Positions 52,080 to 61,870 of a DNA stretch of 64,000 bases are shown here, one piece after another (within the stretch, counting starts at the first letter, position 1; every line of letters starts with the position of its first letter). This stretch comes from CBDAUN01 sp965214875 (GTDB taxonomy: Bacteria; Pseudomonadota; Gammaproteobacteria; Arenicellales; JAJDZL01), in contig OZ243980.1 in NCBI GenBank assembly GCA_965214875.1, positions 3,410,001 through 3,474,000 of the forward strand. The letters run 5' to 3'. The notes under the pieces are model-generated. The model was given only the letters and a program-made list of their open reading frames with translations, did no database searches and was not told the origin of the DNA. The position numbers and the translations under genes were made by a program.

Positions 52080-52388
52080 CAGCACCGATCTTGTTTACGA
52101 ACCAGTTCATGCTCCAGATCGTCCACTCAGGCTCAGGCAGGAATAGTGCAAACTTAACCGCCATGATGACGATCTAGATAACGGATATGCCGAGCGTCGC
52201 TTCCACAGATTGCTCGGCCTTGCGAACAGCGCCCATCCACGCCAGATGTGATCGACCCACCAAAAGTCCCAATAGATGCAGGTTTGGACCGGCACGCCTT
52301 CGGCCAGCGACCAGCTGATCGGCCGCGCATACTTGATCAGCAACGTCCACGCGGACAGCACGAACAGGAAGTGGGCGAAGGGTCTCAT
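52080..52388 (-). pseudogene. Small membrane protein gene, frameshifted
   Basis: The frame starts MRPFAHFLFVLSAWTLLIKY, then EGVPVQTCIYWDFWWVDHIW, a membrane protein. After about 52225 it loses the reading frame. Conserved-looking pieces continue in another frame (LFLPEPEWTIWSMNWFVNK), interrupted by a stop. It resembles a small inner-membrane protein family of gammaproteobacteria that I cannot name. Confidence 0.5.
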
Positions 52389-52470
52389 CATGGCCGCAAA
52401 GATCGCGCCACGCTCAACGCGAAGCGCTCTTTCGTCCGCTTGCCGCGCCAAATGCTATCGGCGCATCCGC

Positions 52471-53394
52471 TCAAGCCTCGCCAGCGGCGCGAATGGCATC
52501 GCAGATGCGAGCGAAACCGTCAGCGATATCAACGGCCACATGGCGGCCGCGCAAATAGCCATGCACAAGACCAGGCTCGACAATGCATTTGGCCTCGACG
52601 CCAGCCCCATTCAATCGCGCGACATACTCAAGCGCATCATCGCGAATCGGATCATGCTCAGCAGCGAATGCGTAGCACGGCGCTACGTCTTTAAAGTTCT
52701 CGCAAGATAGCGGGAAGTAGGCCGGATTATCCACCTCTGGGACACCGTCACATCGATGCTTTTCGAAGTAGCGGACATCATTGGTGGTCAATAGAGGCGC
52801 ATCGGAGTTTTCCGAATAGGAAGGCAGGTCGAACTTCAAGCCGCCGAGAAATGGATAGATCAGCACCTGCGCCGCAGGCGGGCACGGCCCTCCTCTTAGC
52901 GCAACGCTCACCGCCGCGGCCAGCGTACCGCCCGCTGAATCGCCGCAAACGATCGTGCAACCCTGTTGCAATCCCAGGTAGGCATCCACGGCATCTTCGA
53001 AATGGGCAGGATAGCGGTGCTCCGGGGCTAGCCGGTAGTCAACCGCAACAACGCGGCAACCGGTCGCCTGCGCCATGTCTGCGCAAATGGTGTCGTGCGT
53101 GTCGAGGTTGCCAAGCATGAACCCGCCACCATGATAGTACACCACTGTCGCGCCCGACACGCGTCCCCTCTGCTCGTATGTTCGTACCGGAATCTTCGCG
53201 CCGCTGCGGTTCGGCACCGAGTGGTTGAAGATTTCGATATCGCTCGGGATGGGCGAGTCGAACGCGGCGCACAGATTCTCATACATGCGACGCAGATCAT
53301 CAGGGGTCGGCGCTTCGCTATGCCGGGCGGGATAGCTGGCGGACACCTTGTTTATGAAAGCGGCAACATCCGGCTTCAGGGGATATTTTTCCAT
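52471..53394 (-). CDS. Alpha/beta hydrolase, hormone-sensitive-lipase (HSL) family esterase
   Basis: A 307-residue protein with the HSL oxyanion motif YYHGGGFMLG (about residues 78-87) and the nucleophile elbow GDSAGG. The catalytic Asp lies in AEHDPIRDDA and the His in LVHGYLRGR. VVAVDYRLAPEHRYPA is the other family hallmark. It hydrolyses short acyl esters. The ATG at 53394 (MEKYPLKPDV) begins the conserved cap helix; an earlier start at 53478 adds 28 unlikely residues. Confidence 0.85.
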   Translation of the reverse strand: MEKYPLKPDVAAFINKVSASYPARHSEAPTPDDLRRMYENLCAAFDSPIPSDIEIFNHSVPNRSGAKIPVRTYEQRGRVSGATVVYYHGGGFMLGNLDTHDTICADMAQATGCRVVAVDYRLAPEHRYPAHFEDAVDAYLGLQQGCTIVCGDSAGGTLAAAVSVALRGGPCPPAAQVLIYPFLGGLKFDLPSYSENSDAPLLTTNDVRYFEKHRCDGVPEVDNPAYFPLSCENFKDVAPCYAFAAEHDPIRDDALEYVARLNGAGVEAKCIVEPGLVHGYLRGRHVAVDIADGFARICDAIRAAGEA

Positions 53395-53500
53395 AATGCT
53401 TGGTTTGGTCGGCTCCAATGTTTCACGAATTGCAAGCATATCACCGAAATGCCGCATCAAGCCATCGCAGCAGTTCAAATTCGATCAGAGACGCTCTTTA

Positions 53501-54301
53501 TCATGAAGATGTCGCTTGCTGAAGCCACTCGGCAACGGTCTCCACGAGCACATCGTCAAGACCTTCGAAAAAATGATCAGCTCCGTCAACCATGATTTGG
53601 CGAAAGCCGTCATTGCCGGCCTCGCGAGCGGCGGCGGCTTTGCGGTGGGTGAAATCAATTACCCCAGCAAGGTCTGCGCTTCCGTAAAGATCCAATGTTG
53701 GGATGTTGACGGTCGCCAATGCCGATGCGTTGTCATGGAAATAGCCCGGCCCGCCTTGCATACCGATCAGCACTAGCGCATCTACCGGTGAATCGGGCTC
53801 GTCGTTCATGTAGCGCATGGCCATGGTGGCTCCCATGCTATGCGCCACAATCACGATTTGCTCCTGCCCGCGCTGTCTCAGGTGGTCGACCGCCGCGTTG
53901 ACCCGTCCAGCCACTTCATCAAGCAAAGGCACATATTCTTCCGACTCGGCATCATTGGGCAGGACCGGCATCTGGATCGACAGCGTATGCCATCCATGCT
54001 CGGCAAGCCCGACCCGCAAAGGGCGCACGACCGAATCCCAATTGGGGTGGATGCCGATGCCGTGGATAACGATGACGGCACGGCCCGCATCGCCTTCGAG
54101 AGACTCCATTTCGATAGCGAGAAATTCGTGACCGGCCGCATTGAGCCAAACCGCTTCTCCATCGAACAATGTGTCGATGATCTGCTGTGCCCAGCGGCGC
54201 TCTTTTGCGATATCCGAGAAGGTTTCAGCGGCCAGCGATTGCACGCTGCCGAATCCGAAAATTAATGCCACCACTATCAGAATTTTCCTCATAACGTCCA
54301 T
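53501..54301 (-). CDS. DUF3530-type alpha/beta hydrolase, exported
   Basis: A 266-residue protein. A signal peptide (MRKILIVVALIFGFGSVQSLA) is followed by a family-typical leader (SDIAKERRWAQQI). The hydrolase core has VIVIHGIGIHPNWDSVV, the nucleophile elbow VAHSMGATMA and a late VDGADHFFEG His. DUF3530 proteins are periplasmic hydrolase-like proteins of unknown substrate in gammaproteobacteria. It ends 23 bp before the HSL frame and may be co-transcribed with it. Confidence 0.8.
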   Translation of the reverse strand: MDVMRKILIVVALIFGFGSVQSLAAETFSDIAKERRWAQQIIDTLFDGEAVWLNAAGHEFLAIEMESLEGDAGRAVIVIHGIGIHPNWDSVVRPLRVGLAEHGWHTLSIQMPVLPNDAESEEYVPLLDEVAGRVNAAVDHLRQRGQEQIVIVAHSMGATMAMRYMNDEPDSPVDALVLIGMQGGPGYFHDNASALATVNIPTLDLYGSADLAGVIDFTHRKAAAAREAGNDGFRQIMVDGADHFFEGLDDVLVETVAEWLQQATSS

Positions 54302-54501
54302 CTTTACCTCGCCGGGTACGGAAACACGCTAGCATTGACGCTAATTCCAAATTCACCGCGCATAGCTTTCCTTCCACTGCGGCATGTCGCGCGGAACTGG
54401 CGCGAATATCCTGCGGTTGCTGTTTTTGAGCCTGGCTCCAACATCCCCGTCATAGCCTAAAATCCCTGCAACAATCGACGCTAATATTATCATCGATTCG
54501 G

Positions 54502-56262
54502 TCATTGGATACCGGTGCGGCGCCTTTTTTCTGCCTCATCCCATGCCAGCAAAGGCTGATAGTCCGGCACGAAGCCAAGCCCTTTGCGGGCATCGGAAGA
54601 AACCACTTCGCGCGACGTAACAACATCGACAACGGCCGGCGCATGCTGCAAGGCGTGCTTGATCGCGCCTAGCAAATCGCCCGGACGCTCGACGCGTTCA
54701 CCGTGGGCGCCAAGCGCGCGCGCCATGGCGGCATAATCCGAATGCTCAAGCAGCGTGCCAACGACTCGTCCGCCATAGTTGAGGTCCTGATCAATCCGCT
54801 CAATATTCCACGCAGCATTATTTGACACCACAAAAACCGCCTTGGCGCCATGCCGCACGGCAGTATCGATTTCAAGCGCGTTAAGACCGAATGCGCCATC
54901 GCCGTTAACCGATATGACCTGCCGTTCGGGATAGACCAAGGAGGCGGCGACAGCGAATGGCACCCCAACGCCAAGACAACCGAAAGCGCCCGCATCGAGG
55001 TAGGTCTGCGTTTGCAGGCCGATGCGAGCAAAACTCAGCAAGTCTCCACCATCAGCAATGCCAATGCAATCAGGCTCGACCACTTGCCGGATGGCTTCGA
55101 AAATGGCCATCGGATTAATTTTGCCATCCGCTCCGAGATCCGGAGTCTTCGAAGTTCCGCTTTGCGCGATGCGTTCGCGGTGCTTTTTGCAAAGCGAATC
55201 AATCCACCCCTGATCACATCCGCCTGCACCGGTCGCGTCCAGCACTTCGGCGACCGCATCAAGCGCAAGCCCGACATCGGCTCGCAGCTCCGCCGAACCT
55301 CGCCGATTATCGATCAACTCGCCGGCATTGTCGGCAATGCGCACGAAGCTTGCATTCGGAAATACTGCCGGAGAGCCAAACCCTAGCTGATAATCAAGTT
55401 TGCGCCCCACAGTGATTACAAGGTTGGCTTCAGACATGGCGACCGCTCTGACAGATCCAACTACCGAAAAATGCTCAGGCGGCACCAACCCGCGACTCTC
55501 TTGAGTATCGAGATATAGCGCCTGGCTGGCTTTCAGAAAGCGAGCCATCGCATCGCCATGACCTTTAGCTCCGCGCCCAGAAATAACCAGCACTCGGCTG
55601 GCACCCTTGATTGCATTTGCAACGTTGTCTACTTGGTTCAAGTCAGGTCGCTGTCTTTGTGCGCCGGGCGGCCTGATCCAGTCTTCAAGGATCAGGCTGT
55701 CCGGCACGGTCTGGCGCAGCACATCGGCAGGCACTTCGATATAGGCAGGTCCTGGCTCGCCCATATCCCCGCGGGCACAAGCAAAGGCTTCGTTGAGTTC
55801 TCGCAAAACTTGCTCAGCGAATTGCGCTGTTCGAGCATAGCGCGTAATCGGACGCATGATTTCAATATGCGGCACCGCCTGCAAAGCGCCCATGTTCGCT
55901 TGCGGCGTCGAAGCGCAGCCACCAATCAGAACAAGCGGAATGCGGGATATGGATGCGTTGGCGATTGCAGTGACCGTATTGGTCACTCCCGGGCCAGCGG
56001 TGGCGAGCGCGATGCCGATCTGACCGGTAAGCTCGGATTGCGCATGCGCCATGTGCACCGCGGCACGCTCATCGCGCACATCAATTATCCGGATGCCCGC
56101 CCTTGCAATGTGGTCCCACAAAGACTGAATGTGCCCGCCTTGAAGCCCGAAGACAAGCTTGACACCTCGCGCCTGAAGCGCGCGTGCAATCCAAGCTGAA
56201 ACGCTGGCTTGATCTTTGTTGAAGTCCTGTCGCGGCAAATTGGCTGATGGAGGATCCGGCAT
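54502..56262 (-). CDS. Thiamine-diphosphate-dependent enzyme (acetolactate synthase-like)
   Basis: A 586-residue protein. The N-terminal Pyr domain has the activating glutamate in DVRDERAAVHMA and ALATAGPGVTN. The central domain has GRGAKGHGD. The C-terminal PP domain has the ThDP/Mg motif GDGAFGLNALEID...VVSNNAAWN. All cofactor residues are present. It could be an acetolactate synthase-like decarboxylase/lyase, oxalyl-CoA decarboxylase-like or 2-hydroxyacyl-CoA lyase-like. Its pairing with the acyl-CoA synthetase 38 bp upstream on the same strand favours a CoA-linked substrate (inference). Confidence 0.8.
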   Translation of the reverse strand: MPDPPSANLPRQDFNKDQASVSAWIARALQARGVKLVFGLQGGHIQSLWDHIARAGIRIIDVRDERAAVHMAHAQSELTGQIGIALATAGPGVTNTVTAIANASISRIPLVLIGGCASTPQANMGALQAVPHIEIMRPITRYARTAQFAEQVLRELNEAFACARGDMGEPGPAYIEVPADVLRQTVPDSLILEDWIRPPGAQRQRPDLNQVDNVANAIKGASRVLVISGRGAKGHGDAMARFLKASQALYLDTQESRGLVPPEHFSVVGSVRAVAMSEANLVITVGRKLDYQLGFGSPAVFPNASFVRIADNAGELIDNRRGSAELRADVGLALDAVAEVLDATGAGGCDQGWIDSLCKKHRERIAQSGTSKTPDLGADGKINPMAIFEAIRQVVEPDCIGIADGGDLLSFARIGLQTQTYLDAGAFGCLGVGVPFAVAASLVYPERQVISVNGDGAFGLNALEIDTAVRHGAKAVFVVSNNAAWNIERIDQDLNYGGRVVGTLLEHSDYAAMARALGAHGERVERPGDLLGAIKHALQHAPAVVDVVTSREVVSSDARKGLGFVPDYQPLLAWDEAEKRRRTGIQ

Positions 56263-56300
56263 GATTTTTTTAGTGCCCGTTAGTCAGCACATGCGAATGG

Positions 56301-57878
56301 TCAGTCGCCAGGCATCTGCTGCCTGGCTTCGAGCATCTCGCGCAAGGCCCGATGCAAAATCTTGCCGGTTGCATTGCGCGGCATTTCATCGTCGGCCAAA
56401 AGCACGATCTCTTTCGGACGCTTGTAGCCGGCAAGCTGCTCGCTCGCCCAACTGAGCATCTGCTTTTCATCAAACTTGGCTTCAGGAACCGCTACGACGG
56501 CTGCGCATACCCGCTCGCCCCACTTCGGGTCGGCTCTCCCGACAACCGCCGCATCCTGAACGAGCGGATGATTTGCCAGCACTGCTTCAACTTCGGACGG
56601 ATAGATGTTTTCACCCCCGGAAATGATCAGATTATTCTTCCGATCAATGAGGCGTATGTATCCGTCTTCATCTCGCAGCGCGAGGTCGCCGACCGTCAGG
56701 TAGTCGCCGCGAAATGCGTCTGCGGTCTTTTCAGGCAGATTCAGGTAGCCGTCAAAACCATAAGGGCTGCATGAGTAGAGTTCGCCCGGACTGCCATCAG
56801 CCACTTCGATGCCGCTTTCGTCAAGCAAGCGTATCGGGGCAGAGCCGATCACTTCGCGCCCGACGGTGCCCAGCTTGTCGAACTGCTCATGCGGATGAAG
56901 CATGGTCACCCAACCCGCTTCGGTCGAGCCGTAAAGCTCGAATAGCCCCGAGTTTGCGAACATTGCCATAATCTCCCGCTTGGTGTCCTCGCGGGCTGGC
57001 GCGGACGAAATCATCAGCTTTTCTACCCTGTGAAATTTGTCCGCGGCTGATTTGAAGCGGAAAGCGTCGAGCAGCATGACATAGTGAGTCGGAACCAGCG
57101 AGGTGAAGGTGGCGCCTGTTTCGGCAAACGTGCGCAAGCACAGCTCAGGGTCGAAGCTGTCTCGCGAAAAGATGCTGACCGTGCCGCCGCAGTAGATGAA
57201 TGCGGCAAAGAAGTTAAGGGAATTGGCATGGAACATCGGCATCACGAGCAAGGCATCATCTGAGCGACTCAGTCCAAGTTCAACCGCAGTCATCAGCGCC
57301 AGCATCGCCATGCCCCGATGGCTGCGGATGGCACCTTTTGGTCTGCCAGTCGTGCCTGAGGTGTACATCAGGCACCAAGGGTCATCAATGCCGGCGGCTG
57401 TCTCGGGCTCTGTTGCTGAGCCGCCCAGCAGCAAATCTTCGTAATGGCGCCACTTCGACTTCGCGTCATGGTCACCGATTGCGATAAAGCGGCTGTCCGG
57501 CAACTCGATGTAGTCGCGTATGCTTTCGACCACTTCAATGAGGGATGCTTCCGCAATGACGGCCTGGGCATCGCAGTCTTGCAGGATATAGTGCGCTTCT
57601 GGCCCGGTCAGTCTGAAGTTGATCGGCACTGCCACCAAGCCCGACTTTGCGGCGGCAGCATAGACCTCAGCCCACTCCAACCTGTTGTAGGCGAGGATTG
57701 CGACGCATTCGCCAGGTTCAAGGCCAAGTCCTATCAACGCATTTCCCAAACGGCAAGCTCGTTCGTTCCATTGCCGATAATTCAGCGTGCGCTCTAGATC
57801 GCGCGCTGCCAGCTTGCATGGCTGCAGCCGCGCTTGCGCACTGAGAACCTGCCCGATGTGCAGTAGCGGCGAATTCAA
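56301..57878 (-). CDS. Acyl-CoA synthetase, AMP-binding (ANL) family
   Basis: A 525-residue protein. The P-loop MYTSGTTGRPKGA is at about residues 170-182. The ELYGSTEAGW A5 motif, GELYSCSPYGFDGY, the hinge VGDLALRDEDGYIRLIDRKNN and the C-terminal catalytic lysine PRNATGKILHR are all present. It activates a carboxylic acid as the acyl-AMP and transfers it to CoA; medium- or aromatic-acid ligases look most similar. The start is TTG at 57878 with GGAG upstream. It is likely in an operon with the ThDP enzyme. Confidence 0.85.
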   Translation of the reverse strand: MNSPLLHIGQVLSAQARLQPCKLAARDLERTLNYRQWNERACRLGNALIGLGLEPGECVAILAYNRLEWAEVYAAAAKSGLVAVPINFRLTGPEAHYILQDCDAQAVIAEASLIEVVESIRDYIELPDSRFIAIGDHDAKSKWRHYEDLLLGGSATEPETAAGIDDPWCLMYTSGTTGRPKGAIRSHRGMAMLALMTAVELGLSRSDDALLVMPMFHANSLNFFAAFIYCGGTVSIFSRDSFDPELCLRTFAETGATFTSLVPTHYVMLLDAFRFKSAADKFHRVEKLMISSAPAREDTKREIMAMFANSGLFELYGSTEAGWVTMLHPHEQFDKLGTVGREVIGSAPIRLLDESGIEVADGSPGELYSCSPYGFDGYLNLPEKTADAFRGDYLTVGDLALRDEDGYIRLIDRKNNLIISGGENIYPSEVEAVLANHPLVQDAAVVGRADPKWGERVCAAVVAVPEAKFDEKQMLSWASEQLAGYKRPKEIVLLADDEMPRNATGKILHRALREMLEARQQMPGD

Positions 57879-58318
57879 AAAAGATTGCTCCCGCTCAGTT
57901 TTGAAAGTACAGAATTTACAGACAGTCGTTCCAATGGCAAAACGTCAGCGTACTACTCTTTGGAGTCGGTCTGGAATCGGCAAACCGCCAACAAGTGAAA
58001 ATGCGGCAGCCAGCGAGCGATTTTCATGCAATTACAACTTTCTCCATTCGGATGGCACTGAATCAAAATTGTTCGTCAGATCTAAAGCCGCGTTAAAAAT
58101 GAAATCGACCTAAGGAGCCGCATTGAGCGAGCGATACAACAATGGCCCGACACAATCAATCTGCAGACACAAAATATCTTACGTTTGCATCTGAACCACA
58201 CCGATTGCGTCATATCATATCGACATGCCAGCTTCATTGCAAAATGCTGTTTCCCAATTTTGCTAAACATCCAGATCTCAAAGCCTGTTAAACAGATCTT
58301 CACCGAATCTTCTGCGGC
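57879..58318. other. Divergent promoter region
   Basis: 440 bp between the minus-strand acyl-CoA synthetase and the plus-strand GMC oxidoreductase. Only short frames were found, and no clear operator. Confidence 0.4.
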
Positions 58319-59917
58319 ATGAACAGCCAAACTTCGAATTCATACGACTACATCGTGGTCGGTTCCGGATCTTCAGGCGGAATGATCGCCTACCGACTTA
58401 CTGAAAACACCTCAACCCGAGTGCTGCTGCTGGAGGCCGGATCTGACCGACTGCATTGGTCGATCAGAATGCCAGGCGCAACGCGCAACAACTTTACCGG
58501 CGGTCCGAGAAACTGGAGCTTCGAAACCGAACCCGAGCCCTATATGAACGACCGCAAGCTATTTCAGCCGCGCGGCAAGGTTATTGGCGGCTCATCATCG
58601 CTGAACGGAATGGTATTTGTTCGCGGTCACCCGATGGACTACGACAACTGGGTCCAAGACGGAGCGCTCGAATGGTCCTATGAGGATGTGCTGCCCCATT
58701 TCATCAGCATGGAGCGCTATGGCGGCCACGCATCTCGATACCGCGGCGACAGCGGACCGATCAGTGTCGAAAAAATGCTTGGCTCGCACCCGATCGAGCA
58801 GGCATTTCTCGAGGCGGCCGAACAGGCGGGGCACAAGCGCGTTGCAGATTACAACGGTCCTGAACAAGAGGGGGTCAGCCCGTTTGATTCAAATATCGGC
58901 AATGGTAGCCGAAGCGGCACCGCCGCCTTGCTGGATTCGGCCAGAGACCGTCCGAATTTGAAGCTTCAGCCTCATGCGCATGTCACCCGCATCATCTTTG
59001 ACGGCAATCGCGCCATAGGGGTGGAATACCTGCTGGAAGGCAGTAAAATGCAAGCCTATGCAGACGGGGAAGTTGTGGCTTGCGCCGGAGCCTTCCAAAC
59101 ACCCCAGCTGTTGATGCTTTCCGGCCTCGGACCAGCGGAGCAATTGCGAGCTTTCGGCATTGAGCCAATCGCAGATCTGCCTAGGGTGGGCGAAAACCTT
59201 CAGGATCATTTGGAAGTTCACGTCAAGCATCGCTGCCCGAAAGGCATGTCGAACAACAAACTGCTTCGCAAAGACCGAATGCTGATGATCGCAATCAAAT
59301 GGTTTGTTTGCAAGTCGGGCCCAGCAGCAAAACCCGTAAGCCATGTCGGCGGCTTTTTAAGAACTAGCGAAGAAGTCGGCTACCCGAATCTTCAATTTCA
59401 TTTCTGGCCCTACTTCCTTGAGGGGTGGTCGCCGCCACCGGACAAGGATGGGTATTGCTTCGATGTTGGTCCTGTGCGTCCGAAAAGCCGAGGCTGGGTG
59501 AGATTGAAGTCGGCCGACCCTCTGGATCCGCCGCGCATCCTGCTTAACGGCCTTTCAGATGGGCAAGACCGCGAGGAGTTTCGTCAATGCATTCGAATCG
59601 CAAGGGAGATTGCTTCGCAAAGCGCATTTGACCATTGCCGCGGACCGGAAGTGTCGCCCGGCCCGCAAGTTTCAAGCGACACCGACCTTGACCGGTATGT
59701 GCGCGAAAACGCCAACAGTGCGTATCATCCATGCGGCACCTGCAAGATCGGCTCAGACGAGATGTCCGTCGTTGACAGCGAGCTTAAAGTGCATGGCATT
59801 GCCGGGCTGAGGGTTGCGGACGCATCGGTGATGCCGGCCATCACCAATGGCAATATCAATGCGCCATGCCTGATGATCGGCGAGCGAGCTGCATCGATGC
59901 TCGCTCAAGGCAGATGA
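58319..59917 (+). CDS. GMC-family FAD oxidoreductase
   Basis: A 532-residue protein. The FAD Rossmann motif VVGSGSSGGMIAYRL is at residues 13-27, LLLEAGSD closes it, and GGSSSLNGMVFVRGHPMDY is GMC signature 1. GAFQTPQLLMLSGLGP is signature 2. The C-terminal active-site His/Asn pairs are in ANSAYHPCGTCKIG and AITNGNINAP. It oxidises an alcohol to an aldehyde, like choline dehydrogenase relatives. The length is normal. It is divergent from the synthetase/ThDP pair, so a common pathway is possible. Confidence 0.88.
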   Translation: MNSQTSNSYDYIVVGSGSSGGMIAYRLTENTSTRVLLLEAGSDRLHWSIRMPGATRNNFTGGPRNWSFETEPEPYMNDRKLFQPRGKVIGGSSSLNGMVFVRGHPMDYDNWVQDGALEWSYEDVLPHFISMERYGGHASRYRGDSGPISVEKMLGSHPIEQAFLEAAEQAGHKRVADYNGPEQEGVSPFDSNIGNGSRSGTAALLDSARDRPNLKLQPHAHVTRIIFDGNRAIGVEYLLEGSKMQAYADGEVVACAGAFQTPQLLMLSGLGPAEQLRAFGIEPIADLPRVGENLQDHLEVHVKHRCPKGMSNNKLLRKDRMLMIAIKWFVCKSGPAAKPVSHVGGFLRTSEEVGYPNLQFHFWPYFLEGWSPPPDKDGYCFDVGPVRPKSRGWVRLKSADPLDPPRILLNGLSDGQDREEFRQCIRIAREIASQSAFDHCRGPEVSPGPQVSSDTDLDRYVRENANSAYHPCGTCKIGSDEMSVVDSELKVHGIAGLRVADASVMPAITNGNINAPCLMIGERAASMLAQGR

Positions 59918-60271
59918 GGTCGGGCGGCACCATTGCAAATGGTTATCCGACTCAGGTTCAGTTTTCCGCCTCAAAATGATGGAATGCCCTTTCAAGCCTG
60001 CCAGGCTCTGTTGTTGTCAGTTGGGGAATAGCCGTTTTCGGGTAGTGGCTCAGCTTGAAAATGATTGAAGATGACTGTTTTATTGCTATTTGCAAGATTC
60101 CGCGATTCGTTGAGCAAGTGAGGGTTGGCAGTGGAATTCCAATGACCTGCATCAGAAAAAAATTCATAAATTACCTGATCGTTGGGTAGTGGCTCGGTTT
60201 GAAAGTTTGTCTATTTTCAGAAAGGAAAGTCTGTACAATACAGAAAAATATTAACCATGAGGAACACAATC
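59918..60271. repeat. Intergenic region with GGGTAGTGGCTC direct repeats
   Basis: GGGTAGTGGCTCRGYTTGAAA occurs at 60040-60060 and 60184-60204, two 21-bp direct copies 144 bp apart. CTGTAcaaTACAG (60231-60243) is a small inverted repeat 30 bp before the secreted-protein gene. No gene was seen. Confidence 0.45.
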
Positions 60272-60965
60272 ATGATCCAGAAACACCGTAATCCCCCCCC
60301 CCCTCGCTAAATTAGCAACCATCCTGCTGCTGGCAGTGCTGACCGGGCCAGCGCAGGCCCAGCTGGTCATTCCACCGCTTGCCCCGCTGGTCATTCCACC
60401 GACCACCGGCCCGGCAGCCTGCACGCAAGGCGGCGCGTCAGAGGACCAATCAATATATGGAGATATTATCGAGACTCCCACAAACGACAGCCTGACATTC
60501 AACATTGTGGAAATCCCCCTTGTAAATTCATTCACAGTATATGCGGGGGTTCAAGAAGGCGGGAGGGGTGCTCCACAGCAGGTTAAAAATCTTGGTTCAT
60601 CCCAACCACTGGCGACACAGTCCGGCACCTTCTCCGGCCTGAAGAAGAATACGCGCTACACATTCGTCCTATACAACGACGCCACACAACCATATGCAAA
60701 TCCGCTTGCCCGCCATTGCTTCAAGACCCGCGGCGAGTTCACGCCCGCGGAGCAGAACCTGGTTTACGATAACGATCGCTCTGAGTGGCAACCCAACCTA
60801 GCCCAATATAACCGGACCGGGTGCTATGCGGTGGCCAGCACGAGGCAGGACATTCGGGACTGCTATTGCAACGGCACGCGCAACGGAACACACATCCTCG
60901 CCGGCCAGACTACGGCGAGCCAGGCGCAAAGGCAGTATCTCAATTGTCCGGACCTCGACAGCTGA
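60272..60965 (+). pseudogene. Secreted Cys-rich protein, out of frame at an 11-C tract
   Basis: ATG at 60272 opens MIQKHRNPPPP, then meets TAA at 60308. One base less (10 C) in the C run at 60293-60303 would join it to LAKLATILLLAVLTGPAQAQ, a clear signal peptide with an AQA cleavage site. The mature part of about 200 residues has a Pro-rich linker (LVIPPLAPLVIPPT), a beta-rich fibronectin-like stretch and a Cys-rich tail (CYAVASTRQDIRDCYCNGTR). The gene is probably phase variable, or the extra C is an assembly error. A paralogous tail lies at 1444-1596. Family unknown. Confidence 0.65.
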
Positions 60966-61460
60966 GCCATCCGGTCATCGGGAGCGCGGGCCGCGCGACG
61001 GCGTCAAGCTGGCACCGGATATCAGTGGAATGTCGCTGAACATCCCGGATGCAGGGCGGCCCCGCGGCCGCCCTGTCCTACCACGCGTCTTGGCGATTTT
61101 CAAACTGGGACACTACCGATCGTTGCCAAGAAAGCCGTGTTGATTGAGAGTGGACAAGCCCACCTGCGGCGGCCACGCTTACGCGCAAAGAACGAAATCA
61201 TGGATCTTTCATTATCAATGCTTTACGATTTTAATTCTTTAAAGAATTCTCTTCAAAAGCGCTCTTGAGGTGAAGATGATCGATGCGCAAAACCTCGGTC
61301 GAATTTATTTCAGGGAAAGGAAGGTGAAGGAGTGCCGGGCAAAGACCATCTCTATACCGAATGTCCAATAGTCCTTGGATATAGTCATCATCGAAACAAA
61401 GGGATTTGTTAGTACCTGTGGATCGCTTGATGATCTTCTTCAAAGTAAATCATTCTTCAT
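60966..61460. other. Non-coding gap
   Basis: Only short frames. The best one (61443-61231, minus; 70 codons) has no ribosome site I trust. Confidence 0.4.
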
Positions 61461-61494
61461 GTGTCCGGGGTCAGATACATGTGAGACCGGACAC
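61461..61494. repeat. Dispersed element, copy 3, with terminal inverted repeat
   Basis: GTGTCCGG at the left and CCGGACAC at the right form a perfect 8-bp inverted repeat around GGTCAGATACATGTGAGA. A diverged partial copy (GTGTCCGGGTTCAGATGCG) follows at 61526-61544. The REP-like form suggests a small mobile palindromic unit. Confidence 0.55.
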
Positions 61495-61558
61495 CACCCT
61501 AACTCGATTTTAAGGCGTACGCCTTGTGTCCGGGTTCAGATGCGCGATAATAGGTTTC

Positions 61559-61870
61559 ATGGAAAATGCTGATATCCAGCGACTGTCGGAGCGAATAGCT
61601 GTTATGGAGGAGCGGATGAACTCCAGCCGCGCTGAAATGAATGCGCACCAGGCCGAATACCGGACCGATCTTGCCAACTATGCCGCCGAGACGTGCGCGG
61701 CGTTCGACCGCATATCGCAGTACATCGCCAAGCGCGAGGCCAACATGGCAAGCGACATGGCCCAGCGAGACGTGGACATGGCCAGGCGCGAAAACAGGCT
61801 GATCATTGTCATTCTCGGCGGTATCGGCCTTGCCACCACGATACTGAGCGTTCTGATAACGGTGAACTGA
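61559..61870 (+). CDS. Small coiled-coil protein with C-terminal membrane anchor
   Basis: A 103-residue protein from the ATG at 61559. A long amphipathic helix (DIQRLSERIAVMEERMNSSR through ANMASDMAQRDVDMARRENR) is followed by one membrane span (LIIVILGGIGLATTILSVLI). In layout it resembles the two DUF1640-like proteins in this window but shares no clear sequence with them. Family unknown. The dispersed repeat element lies directly upstream. Confidence 0.6.
   Translation: MENADIQRLSERIAVMEERMNSSRAEMNAHQAEYRTDLANYAAETCAAFDRISQYIAKREANMASDMAQRDVDMARRENRLIIVILGGIGLATTILSVLITVN

Noticed and set aside
60231..60243. CTGTAcaaTACAG as a LexA (SOS) box
   Set aside because: Too short for the gammaproteobacterial 16-bp LexA site; kept only as a small inverted repeat.
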